Below, one piece after another: positions 1 to 4,866 of a stretch of 13,731 nt of DNA. The notes below the pieces were generated by a model that did not search any database, was not told the DNA's origin, and saw only the letters and a program-made list of their open reading frames with translations. The translations under genes were made by a program, and so were the position numbers. Source of the DNA: GCA-020348445 sp965372465 (GTDB taxonomy: Archaea > Thermoplasmatota > Thermoplasmata > GCA-020350865); assembly GCA_965372465.1 (NCBI GenBank), contig CBDVCK010000069.1:1-13731 (forward strand), read 5' to 3'. Each line of letters begins with the position of its first letter. The stretch's first letter is position 1.

Positions 1-1
1 A

Positions 2-172
2 TTCTTGATTCTTGGTGCCTTAGGTTACATCGGTTGGCAGCAGAAGATATTAATGAAACAATGGGGCATGGAAAAATGGCGTAAATTACATCTCGTTCTT
101 ACAATCGCCGTGGTTATAATTGTCATAATCCACGCAGTGTTGGATGGCTCTGATTTTGCATGGCTCAGATAA
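2..172 (+). CDS. C-terminal end of a membrane protein with HX13H motif (partial)
   Basis: Open from the left edge in frame 2, giving 56 residues before TAA at 170-172. The 5' part of the gene is outside the window. The visible part holds a Trp/Lys-rich loop (WGMEKWRKLH) followed by one hydrophobic helix ending near LDGSDFAWLR. Two histidines lie exactly 13 residues apart in that helix (HLVLTIAVVIIVIIH). This spacing is typical of heme-binding helices in the ferric reductase/NADPH oxidase transmembrane family and related b-type cytochromes, so a heme membrane protein is a reasonable guess, but one helix is too little for assignment. Its stop lies 2 bp from the stop of the convergent kinase gene. 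Confidence 0.6.
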   Translation, partial: FLILGALGYIGWQQKILMKQWGMEKWRKLHLVLTIAVVIIVIIHAVLDGSDFAWLR

Positions 173-174
173 AT

Positions 175-699
175 TCACTCAAAAAGCAGATACTCGTATT
201 TTTCCAGCCAATTGACATTTGGTTCCTTATAATATCCATTAATTATGTCTACAACCTCGTCTGCTACCTCGTTTGGGGTTTTGCTGGTTGTGTCCAGTTC
301 AAAGACCTTATCCAAAGTTTCATATGCCTCAACTTTTATGACATCCAGTATCTCTGCCTCTATATTTTCACGAATTTTTGCATCATGCCAATTTTTGAGA
401 TTCAACCTCTGTTTCAGAACGAGTGGGTCGCATCTTAGAATAATAGCAAAATTCACAGAGAGTAAATGAGCAAGATGTCCTTCAATAATAAAGTCTCCTT
501 TTTTGAAATGCTGAATTATAAATTCATCCAATTTTTCGGTATCAATGATTTTCGATTTCCTTTTATCATCATAACCTGTATCGAATTTGTTATCAAGGGC
601 AAGCTGATTACAATCGATTATTGTATATCCTTTTTCCTTGAGTAATTCCGATACTGTAGTTTTCCCTACACCAGGAGTACCACTTAGAGCAATCAACAT
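175..699 (-). CDS. AK6/Fap7-type adenylate kinase (NMP kinase-like ATPase)
   Basis: 174 residues, the usual length for the archaeal AK6/Fap7 family. A P-loop GTPGVGKTT lies at residues 7-15, directly after the first beta strand MLIAL. An EGH motif at 73-75 sits where the family has its Walker-B-like acid/His segment, and RENIEAEILDVI (110-121) matches the family's conserved helix. Known family members phosphorylate AMP and act as ATPases; archaeal and eukaryotic Fap7 bind ribosomal protein uS11 and take part in small-subunit maturation. That role here is inferred from family. The gene stands alone and converges on the partial membrane gene with a 2-bp gap. TAGGAGT at 704-710 could serve as SD, while a TATA-like box at 719-729 would instead give a nearly leaderless transcript. 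Confidence 0.85.
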   Translation of the reverse strand: MLIALSGTPGVGKTTVSELLKEKGYTIIDCNQLALDNKFDTGYDDKRKSKIIDTEKLDEFIIQHFKKGDFIIEGHLAHLLSVNFAIILRCDPLVLKQRLNLKNWHDAKIRENIEAEILDVIKVEAYETLDKVFELDTTSKTPNEVADEVVDIINGYYKEPNVNWLEKYEYLLFE

Positions 700-718
700 T
701 ATCTACTCCTAAACACTA

Positions 719-729
719 CATAAATAAAT
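719..729 (-). promoter_or_regulatory. TATA-like box of the AK6/Fap7-like gene
   Basis: Read on the minus strand this is ATTTATTTATG. Its centre is about 25 bp before the ATG at 699, which predicts a start site at or next to the start codon. It lies in the 73-bp gap between the kinase and flavoprotein genes. Confidence 0.4.
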
Positions 730-772
730 CCTTAACGGTTGTAAAAATGTCATCATAATATGCCCAATTGAC

Positions 773-1348
773 CTACTCTCTCACCAGGTCCCTTCCTATA
801 ATCATGGCTTCTTTAAGAGCGGTGGGATGTTGGTGAATTGCATCTTTTTCATCCATTCCTGGAACCAGAATTTCCTTTTCATAAGTGAAATCCAGTGTAG
901 CGAAAAAGGACTTTGTTGTTTTCACGGATCCCATGAATTTTTCAGGATTAGCTGAACCACCCACCGAAATAAAAAATCCTTTTCTGAATTCCCTACCTTT
1001 TCCAATGGTTTTACCAAGAACATACCTTCTCACCCAGATACATTGGCATCTATCAATTAGGGCTTTCGCTTGGGCCGATATACCCAAAAAGAATAATGGT
1101 GAAGCGAAGAACAATCTGTCCGCCTCAATCAGTTTGGGATAGACAATCTGCATATCATCCATTACAATACATTCACCTGTCTCGTCACAGCCATGACACT
1201 CCTTACAAGGTGATATTAAAAGCTCGCAAACTCTTATTTTCTCGACCTCACAATCACCTTCCTTTGCACCTTTTAGGGCATAATCAAGGAGCGTATCAGT
1301 ATTTCCACCGCTTCTGGGACTTCCTGCAATTCCTAATACCTTTAACAT
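773..1348 (-). CDS. Iron-sulfur flavoprotein (Isf-like, NADPH-dependent FMN reductase family)
   Basis: 191 residues from ATG at 1348. This start is preferred over the in-frame ATG at 1387 because it begins at the flavodoxin-like strand MLKVLGIAGSPR, has SD AAGGAAG (1357-1363) 8 nt upstream, and the 1387 ATG lies inside the probable TATA box. SPRSGGNT (residues 10-17) is the FMN phosphate loop. C48, C51, C54 and C60 form CX2CX2CX5C, the compact cluster motif of the Isf family, which carries a [4Fe-4S] cluster next to FMN. SPLFF near 95 and the GGSANPE region fit the flavin site. Known Isf proteins are cytoplasmic electron carriers in anaerobic archaea, and some reduce O2 or peroxide. The true partner here is unknown. 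Confidence 0.88.
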   Translation of the reverse strand: MLKVLGIAGSPRSGGNTDTLLDYALKGAKEGDCEVEKIRVCELLISPCKECHGCDETGECIVMDDMQIVYPKLIEADRLFFASPLFFLGISAQAKALIDRCQCIWVRRYVLGKTIGKGREFRKGFFISVGGSANPEKFMGSVKTTKSFFATLDFTYEKEILVPGMDEKDAIHQHPTALKEAMIIGRDLVRE

Positions 1349-1386
1349 TCTAATTACTTCCTTTTTATCAATGTCAATATGGTACA

Positions 1387-1395
1387 TATAAATAG
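1387..1395 (-). promoter_or_regulatory. TATA box of the iron-sulfur flavoprotein gene
   Basis: Minus-strand CTATTTATA centred at 1391 predicts transcription starting near 1365. That leaves a short leader of about 17 nt containing the SD and then the ATG at 1348. It is the main reason for rejecting the longer start at 1387. Confidence 0.5.
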
Positions 1396-1423
1396 AGTAT
1401 TTGAATCAATGATGTACAACTAC

Positions 1424-2590
1424 TTACTTCTTCTTATACAAAGGTGACATTTCTCGTAATCTCTCCACTGTGTTGACGATGACCTCTTTTGCCCTGGTCA
1501 CATCTACCTCTGTATTACTGTGCCCCAGTGTCAATACAAGAGAGCCATGTGCTTGCTCATGTTTCAATCCAAGTGCAATCAATACATGTGAGGGCTCAAG
1601 AGTTTTTGAGGAGCATGCAGAGCCAGTGGAGGCGCTAATTCCCTCCATATCAAGGTTTAAAATTATGCTTTCACCTTCAATATAATCGAATCTGAAACTA
1701 ACATGGTGGGGCAATCTTTTAGTCCTGTGACCGGTCAAATATGTTTCTTCCACTTTCTCTAAAACACTATCTATTAATATATCCCTTAGTTTCATCAACC
1801 TTTCGCTTTCCCTCTCCATTTCATTCATTGCAATCTCCGAGGCCTTTCCCATTCCTATTAACGCAGGGATATTTTCCGTACCTGATCTAAGACCTCTCTC
1901 CTGTCCACCTCCATAAATAATCGGTTGAATTTTCACTCCTTTTCTGATATAAAGCGCACCTAGACCTTTTGGTCCGTATAAATCATTTGATGACAGGGTA
2001 AGCAAGTCGATATTATCTTTTTCCACATCTATTGGAATGCGCCCTTCAGCAGCCACACAATCAGAGTGAAAGTATATATCCCGTTCCTTGGCGATTTCTC
2101 CGATCTCACTAATGGGTTCGATAGTCCCTATCTCTCCATTGGCATACATGATGGTGATGATGATGGTTTTATCTGTAATGGCCTCTTTTATTTTGAGAGG
2201 GTCAACTAGTCCCTCTTTGTCCACGGGAATATAAGTTACTTCAAAACCGTCCTTTTGCAGGTCCTTTAATGGGTTGATTACGGACATGTGCTCAATTGCA
2301 GAAGCTATAATATGATTTCCTTTGTTTTTATTTCGATGGGCAACGCCCCTGATTGCGAGGTTATTGGATTCTGTGGCACCTGAGGTAAAAACTACGGAAG
2401 CCTTATCATCCGTTCCAATAAATTTGGCTATACTTTCCCTGGCCTCTTCTACCATTTTTTTACTAGTTCGACCATCTGTGTGAAGAGAGGATGGATTACC
2501 GTAATCCTTCTCCAGATAATTCTTCATGATCTCAAGAACTCTTGAATCAATTGGCATTGATGCTCCATAATCCAGGTAGATTCTCTTCAA
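1424..2590 (-). CDS. NifS/IscS-like cysteine desulfurase homologue lacking the PLP lysine
   Basis: 388 residues, full length for the class V aminotransferase fold, with a TTG start and GGTGAG just upstream. Conserved: GATESNN (71-77), the PLP-stacking His in IEHMSV (H101), D177 for the pyridine nitrogen, RSGTEN (235-240), and the persulfide Cys in STGSACSS (C326). Lost: the lysine of the S-x-H-K motif, here SSND with D203, just before the intact YGPKG; the Gln of D-x-x-Q, here D177-x-x-A180; the second Asn of the usual NNE, here NGE (151-153); and the Arg of SIR, here SLV (350-352). PLP could not form the usual Schiff base, so ordinary desulfurase activity is unlikely. From memory, an Archaeoglobus fulgidus IscS with Asp at this position has been described as inactive as a desulfurase and possibly acting by offering its Cys. 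Last gene of the TusA-DsrE operon, 37 bp after DsrE. Confidence 0.9.
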   Translation of the reverse strand: MKRIYLDYGASMPIDSRVLEIMKNYLEKDYGNPSSLHTDGRTSKKMVEEARESIAKFIGTDDKASVVFTSGATESNNLAIRGVAHRNKNKGNHIIASAIEHMSVINPLKDLQKDGFEVTYIPVDKEGLVDPLKIKEAITDKTIIITIMYANGEIGTIEPISEIGEIAKERDIYFHSDCVAAEGRIPIDVEKDNIDLLTLSSNDLYGPKGLGALYIRKGVKIQPIIYGGGQERGLRSGTENIPALIGMGKASEIAMNEMERESERLMKLRDILIDSVLEKVEETYLTGHRTKRLPHHVSFRFDYIEGESIILNLDMEGISASTGSACSSKTLEPSHVLIALGLKHEQAHGSLVLTLGHSNTEVDVTRAKEVIVNTVERLREMSPLYKKK

Positions 2591-2627
2591 CTTCTCACCC
2601 GCCTTTCTTTATGATAATTTTCATTTC

Positions 2628-2993
2628 TCAGAACCACATAACGCTGTCATACTCCAGGACCAAATCGTTTAAAGTTGCAGCTCCGACGATTTTTGCATCT
2701 TCAATAAGCTCCACCTCATCCCAGCCAAGCATCTGTTTGCTCTGCTCACACACATAGAATGTCACTCCGGCTTTAAGGGTTTGATCCATAACCTCTTTTA
2801 ACGATGGGAAAGAACCCATTTTTATCTTCTCTGCCTCACCCTTTTTAAGAACCGTCAATCCCATTCCCAGGAAATAGACGGCAGCGTCAATGTCCATGGC
2901 CTTTGCTGTTTGTGCCAACATGAAAGGGGAATAAAGTCTCTCCGGGGTGCTAGTCCCGCTTGTTTGAACATAAAGTATCTTTTTTGTGCTCAT
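2628..2993 (-). CDS. DsrE-like small sulfur-transfer protein
   Basis: 121 residues. It starts with a beta strand (KKILYVQTSG), then the ERLYSPFMLAQTAKAMDIDAA helix, and has one Cys, C82 in FYVCEQSKQMLG, at the usual site of the reactive Cys in DsrE-family proteins. Known DsrE/TusD-type proteins carry persulfide sulfur and hand it to or from TusA. A very good SD, GGAGGTGA, precedes the ATG by about 5 nt. It lies 14 bp after the TusA-like gene and 37 bp before the NifS-like gene, so the three are probably co-transcribed. The function as a persulfide carrier between these neighbours is inferred. The exact subfamily (DsrE, DsrF, or DsrE-like of archaeal heterodisulfide loci) cannot be settled by eye. 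Confidence 0.8.
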   Translation of the reverse strand: MSTKKILYVQTSGTSTPERLYSPFMLAQTAKAMDIDAAVYFLGMGLTVLKKGEAEKIKMGSFPSLKEVMDQTLKAGVTFYVCEQSKQMLGWDEVELIEDAKIVGAATLNDLVLEYDSVMWF

Positions 2994-3007
2994 TTCTTCA
3001 CCTCCTT

Positions 3008-3274
3008 TTAATTTGTTTTTCTTATGAGAAATTGCAGAATATTTCCTTCTTTTTTGAAACTGAGAATCTCATGACCTGTATGTTTTGCCCAGCGCTTAAT
3101 ATCCTCTTCTGCTGCAGGATCATCTGCCTCAACCTCAAGGATTTGCCCGGTTTCTAGTTTATCGATCTCCTCTCTGGTTCTTGCAATTGGAATCGGACAA
3201 TAGAGTCCTATGCAATCCAAGGTAGCGTCGGGTTTTATTGGTTCTTTTTTATTTGATATATCATTCTCAGTCAT
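3008..3274 (-). CDS. TusA-family sulfur carrier protein
   Basis: 88 residues including an about 16-residue N-terminal extension rich in Asn and Lys. The core begins at DATLDCIGLYCPIPIARTRE. C26 in CPIP is the conserved persulfide-carrying Cys of the TusA/SirA/YedF family, with a second Cys at 21. The GQILEVEADDPAAEEDIKRWAK segment matches the family's second strand and helix. TusA proteins pass sulfane sulfur between desulfurases, DsrE-type proteins and acceptors such as tRNA thiolation or molybdenum-cofactor enzymes. First gene of the operon, with SD AAAAGGAGG (3281-3289) 6 nt upstream. Co-location with DsrE-like and NifS-like genes makes a sulfur-relay role likely; the final acceptor is unknown. 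Confidence 0.9.
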   Translation of the reverse strand: MTENDISNKKEPIKPDATLDCIGLYCPIPIARTREEIDKLETGQILEVEADDPAAEEDIKRWAKHTGHEILSFKKEGNILQFLIRKTN

Positions 3275-3280
3275 TTTTAT

Positions 3281-3330
3281 CCTCCTTTTATATCATTATC
3301 ATGGGTCTTATGATTAGGATTCAATTTAAG
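3281..3330 (-). promoter_or_regulatory. Promoter and SD of the tusA-dsrE-nifS-like operon
   Basis: On the minus strand, CTTAAATT (3323-3330) is a plausible TATA box giving a start near 3300. AAAAGGAGG (3281-3289) is a strong SD 6 nt before the ATG at 3274. From 3331 to about 3460 I see no gene or convincing signal. Confidence 0.45.
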
Positions 3331-3475
3331 ATGGAAATATTTGTTCATTGGTCCCAATTTACCTCCACAATTAAAGATTTGAATGCCGCACTATATTGTC
3401 TGTATGCGTTTTTTATTTTTATTCTTTGTGTTGTTACCGATAATAGTCACTAACTGCGAAAAATCTTTATAACGT

Positions 3476-3485
3476 CTTATATATC
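3476..3485 (+). promoter_or_regulatory. TATA box before the first tRNA-5'-end copy
   Basis: CTTATATATC is centred about 26 bp before CCCCACTTAGCT at 3507, the same relative place as the TATA-like boxes before the second copy and the real tRNA. A second TATA-like stretch, TTTATAAC, lies just upstream (3466-3473). Confidence 0.45.
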
Positions 3486-3506
3486 GGGAATCACAAACGA
3501 TATAAT

Positions 3507-3549
3507 CCCCACTTAGCTCAACGGGGAAAGCAAGTTTCCCCTGGTAACA
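3507..3549 (+). ncRNA. tRNA-5'-end-like element 1 with hairpin (putative small RNA or tRNA relic)
   Basis: Begins with CCCCACTTAGCT, identical to the first 12 bases of the tRNA-Tyr at 3697, at the expected distance from a TATA box. It then leaves the tRNA sequence and forms a perfect hairpin: GGGGAAA (3523-3529), loop GCAAG (3530-3534), TTTCCCC (3535-3541). Element 2 has the same layout with compensatory stem changes. It has no anticodon arm or T arm, so it is not a complete tRNA. It could be a distinct structured RNA, a tRNA fragment left by insertion, or a 5' half of a split gene. The 3' end is a guess, set where the next promoter begins. Confidence 0.35.
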
Positions 3550-3554
3550 TTTAT

Positions 3555-3595
3555 ATTCGTGGTTTACTTTCATACGCCTTAATCCCCACTTAGCT
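3555..3595 (+). repeat. 41-bp perfect direct repeat, copy A (promoter plus tRNA 5' end)
   Basis: Starts ATTCGTGGTTTAC and ends CTTAGCT. It is identical over 41 bp to 3668-3708, 113 bp downstream. It covers the region from the end of the TATA-like box to nucleotide 12 of the tRNA-Tyr, so the second copy is the working 5' flank of that tRNA. TTTATATT (3550-3557) at its left edge is the matching TATA box. Confidence 0.95.
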
Positions 3596-3650
3596 CTACG
3601 AGGCAAGCAAGTTGCCTCTAGCATCCAAAAAACCAAAAACGGTTTTTTGT
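3584..3650 (+). ncRNA. tRNA-5'-end-like element 2 with two hairpins (putative small RNA)
   Basis: Starts with CCCCACTTAGCTC, 34 bp after the start of TATA-like TTTATATT. Hairpin 1 is GAGGCAA (3600-3606), loop GCAAG (3607-3611), TTGCCTC (3612-3618). Hairpin 2 is CAAAAAACC (3626-3634) with GGTTTTTTG (3641-3649), a 9-bp stem ending in a T run that resembles a terminator. Relative to element 1, stem pairs G-C to A-T and A-T to C-G change on both sides while the loop is kept. Promoter, start motif, conserved hairpin and T-rich end together look like a short transcript of about 65 nt. No known family is recognised, and no box C/D or H/ACA motif is seen. Confidence 0.42.
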
Positions 3651-3662
3651 ATATAGACAACT

Positions 3663-3670
3663 CTTAAATT
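3663..3670 (+). promoter_or_regulatory. TATA-like box of tRNA-Tyr
   Basis: CTTAAATT begins 34 bp before the first tRNA base, the same spacing as TTTATATT before element 2. It abuts the second copy of the 41-bp repeat. Confidence 0.5.
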
Positions 3671-3708
3671 CGTGGTTTACTTTCATACGCCTTAATCCCC
3701 ACTTAGCT
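3668..3708 (+). repeat. 41-bp perfect direct repeat, copy B (5' flank and start of tRNA-Tyr)
   Basis: Identical to 3555-3595. The match ends after tRNA nucleotide 12, in the D stem, where the real tRNA continues TAGACTGG and element 2 continues CTACGAGG. Confidence 0.95.
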
Positions 3709-3815
3709 TAGACTGGCTAGAGCGATGGACTGTAGTTTGTGTTTCGGCGCAGCCGAATGCCGAAGCTTTGGCCGATATCCATAGATCCCCAGTTCAAATC
3801 TGGGAGTGGGGACCA
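3697..3815 (+). tRNA. tRNA-Tyr(GTA) with a 41-nt intron and encoded CCA
   Basis: Acceptor stem CCCCACT (3697-3703) pairs with AGTGGGG (3805-3811); A73 at 3812; CCA at 3813-3815 is encoded. D stem GCTT/GAGC with GG in the loop; anticodon stem ATGGA (3725-3729) with TCCAT (3778-3782); spliced anticodon loop CTGTAGA with GTA at 3732-3734. Variable loop AGATC; T arm CCCAG, TTCAAAT, CTGGG (3788-3804). The C1-G72 pair is the archaeal and eukaryotic tyrosine identity pair. Mature length is 78 nt with CCA. Sixfold T at 3821-3826 is the probable terminator. This complete gene sits between partial copies of its own ends on both sides. Confidence 0.96.
3736..3776 (+). other. tRNA-Tyr intron at position 37/38 (BHB type)
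   Basis: Removing 41 nt after G37 (3735) restores a 7-base loop ending in A38 (3777). The bulge-helix-bulge geometry fits: 3-nt bulges AGT (3734-3736) and ATA (3775-3777), each cut between its second and third base, separated by a 4-bp helix CTGT/GCCG with one mismatch. The intron also folds on itself, GTTTCGGC (3741-3748) with GCCGAAGC (3759-3766). The splicing endonuclease and ligase would act here. Confidence 0.85.
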
Positions 3816-3820
3816 CTCTA

Positions 3821-3826
3821 TTTTTT
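3821..3826 (+). terminator. T-run terminator after tRNA-Tyr
   Basis: Six consecutive T begin 5 bp after the CCA, the usual form of archaeal transcription stop. Confidence 0.6.
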
Positions 3827-3844
3827 ATTAAATTAATTCGTGGC

Positions 3845-3912
3845 CCCCACCCATGGTTCAAGTTATGTTGTAAGATGCTGGAATCTTAAGCTTGAACATG
3901 GGAGTGGGGACC
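3845..3912 (+). repeat. Long imperfect inverted repeat resembling a tRNA acceptor/T-stem helix
   Basis: CCCCAC (3845-3850), CCATG (3851-3855) and TTCAAG (3857-3862) pair in order with CTTGAA (3891-3896), CATGG (3898-3902) and GTGGGG (3904-3909), apart from small bulges. The central loop holds a second hairpin, TAAGAT/ATCTTA (3871-3876, 3883-3888). The right arm ends GGGAGTGGGGACC, the tRNA-Tyr 3' end. The layout imitates a tRNA acceptor plus T-stem minihelix with an enlarged loop. It begins just after another ATTCGTGG (3836-3843), the first 8 bases of the 41-bp repeat. Confidence 0.6.
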
Positions 3913-3914
3913 TT
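3885..3914 (+). repeat. tRNA-3'-end-like direct repeat, copy 1
   Basis: A 30-bp unit starting CTTAAGCTTGAACA and ending GGGAGTGGGGACCTT. It is 29/30 identical to 3970-3999. The last part equals the T-stem/acceptor/A73 end of the tRNA-Tyr at 3802-3814. The T-loop part is not tRNA-like (TTGAACA rather than TTCAAAT). Confidence 0.9.
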
Positions 3915-3950
3915 TTAAAACTAAAAAACGAACCATTAAGCTCGTCGATC

Positions 3951-3964
3951 CAGGAGTGTAGACC
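3951..3964 (+). repeat. Diverged tRNA-3'-end-like copy
   Basis: CAGGAGTGTAGACC resembles the tRNA 3' end TGGGAGTGGGGACC with four changes, and is preceded by GATC as in the tRNA variable loop. It may be an older, decayed copy; the similarity is short. Confidence 0.3.
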
Positions 3965-3969
3965 TAAAA

Positions 3970-3999
3970 CTTAAGCTTGAACACGGGAGTGGGGACCTT
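3970..3999 (+). repeat. tRNA-3'-end-like direct repeat, copy 2
   Basis: Matches 3885-3914 with one T-to-C change. It ends 21 bp before the stop end of the minus-strand gene at 4020 and marks the right edge of the tRNA-related region. Confidence 0.9.
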
Positions 4000-4019
4000 C
4001 TATCACAAAAATATAACAA

Positions 4020-4799
4020 TTAAATATCTTTTAAATTAAAGCGCTTTTTTATCTTCTCCAGAATCGCCCGCTCATCCTCGGTAATCTTTCCATCTGCCAG
4101 CGCCTGTTCCATTGCCACTTTGTATACCTCTTTTACATGTCTGTCAGCGCTCTTTTCTATCTTTTTGAGAATATCTTCCTCCAAGGCTAAATGCTCCTTT
4201 TCATTTACATTTAGACAATCACGTAAAATGCGCAAAAGATCCCTTTCGTCACTTGTCATTCTTCCGTCCTTCCAGACCTGGGCAAGAGCTTTCTGATATA
4301 TTTCAAGATCATCTCTTTTTGCGTCCTTTTTCCCTACCTCCCTTGCTTCCTTGACCTTTTCAATGTTGAAAATGCCCTCTGGTGATATGTAAGAGAGAAT
4401 TTCTGATAGGGAGAAAGAGCCCTTGAGGAGTTCACCAAGATCCTTAATCGGCATCTTTTTAATATCCGTTGTCCCATCCATCACTTTGATAATAATACCC
4501 TTGACATAGTTCTTAAGCTCCCTTGCTTTTTTTTCTCCTTTTAATGTTAGAAAGTAGGTTTTCATTCTCTGGGTCTTACCGATTACGTGGGCTGTTCTTT
4601 CTTCAATAAAATCATTCTCTATCATAGCTTTCAGTGCCCTGGGAACATGTTTTTTCTTTATCCCAACACCTTTAGATATTCCCTGTTGGGTTAAACTGGG
4701 AGGCACCTCAATTTCATCCCTCAATTTTACGAAATCAAGAAGATGGATAAGAATTCGCTCCTCTATTGTAAAATGAAACCTTCCAAGGGCGTTATTCAT
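4020..4799 (-). CDS. Winged-helix protein with two C-terminal TerB-like segments
   Basis: 259 residues. Residues 10-97 look like a MarR/ArsR-type winged helix (EERILIHLLDF, SLTQQGISKGVGIKKKHVPRALKAMIENDFIEE, then a wing ending YFLTLKGEKKA). A helical linker (98-165) leads to two repeated helical units, each with an acidic EF-hand-like turn: VWKDGRMTSDERDLL (175-189) and ALADGKITEDERAIL (233-247). Such AxxDGxIxxDE units occur in TerB-like proteins and may bind metal. A DNA-binding regulator with a sensory TerB part is the likely reading; the ligand is unknown. No SD is present; a TATA box at 4819-4827 predicts a leaderless mRNA. Divergent from the cation exchanger and its operator-like repeats, which it might control. 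Confidence 0.75.
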   Translation of the reverse strand: MNNALGRFHFTIEERILIHLLDFVKLRDEIEVPPSLTQQGISKGVGIKKKHVPRALKAMIENDFIEERTAHVIGKTQRMKTYFLTLKGEKKARELKNYVKGIIIKVMDGTTDIKKMPIKDLGELLKGSFSLSEILSYISPEGIFNIEKVKEAREVGKKDAKRDDLEIYQKALAQVWKDGRMTSDERDLLRILRDCLNVNEKEHLALEEDILKKIEKSADRHVKEVYKVAMEQALADGKITEDERAILEKIKKRFNLKDI

Positions 4800-4818
4800 G
4801 GGTGTAAATCTTATTGGA

Positions 4819-4827
4819 TGTATAAGT
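4819..4827 (-). promoter_or_regulatory. TATA box of the winged-helix/TerB-like gene
   Basis: ACTTATACA on the minus strand, centred about 25 bp before the ATG at 4799. This places the transcript start at the start codon, agreeing with the absence of an SD. Confidence 0.5.
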
Positions 4828-4866
4828 ATTTTATGTGTTTTTCAAAGTAATAGCATATTTGGGTTT

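Noticed and set aside
160..438. Plus-strand frame opposite the AK6/Fap7-like gene
   Set aside because: Overlaps the end of the left-edge gene in another frame and is antisense to the kinase.
1349..1387. Upstream ATG at 1387 as start of the iron-sulfur flavoprotein
   Set aside because: It overlaps the probable TATA box, has no SD, and adds residues outside the flavodoxin fold.
3238..3453. 71-codon plus-strand frame, including a 40-codon start at 3331
   Set aside because: Overlaps the start of the TusA-like gene on the other strand; hydrophobic AT-rich translation, no SD.
3391..3660. 89-codon minus-strand frame over the tRNA-like elements
   Set aside because: It covers the repeated promoter and hairpin units and contains no recognisable motif; better explained by the RNA elements.
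3584..3914. Split or permuted tRNA made from element 2 and the 3'-end-like repeat
   Set aside because: The 3' piece lacks a proper T loop (TTGAACA) and a matching T-stem 5' strand, and no anticodon arm can be assembled.
3507..3999. CRISPR array
   Set aside because: Repeat lengths and spacings are irregular, the left and right repeats differ, and the shared sequence is tRNA-derived; no cas gene nearby.
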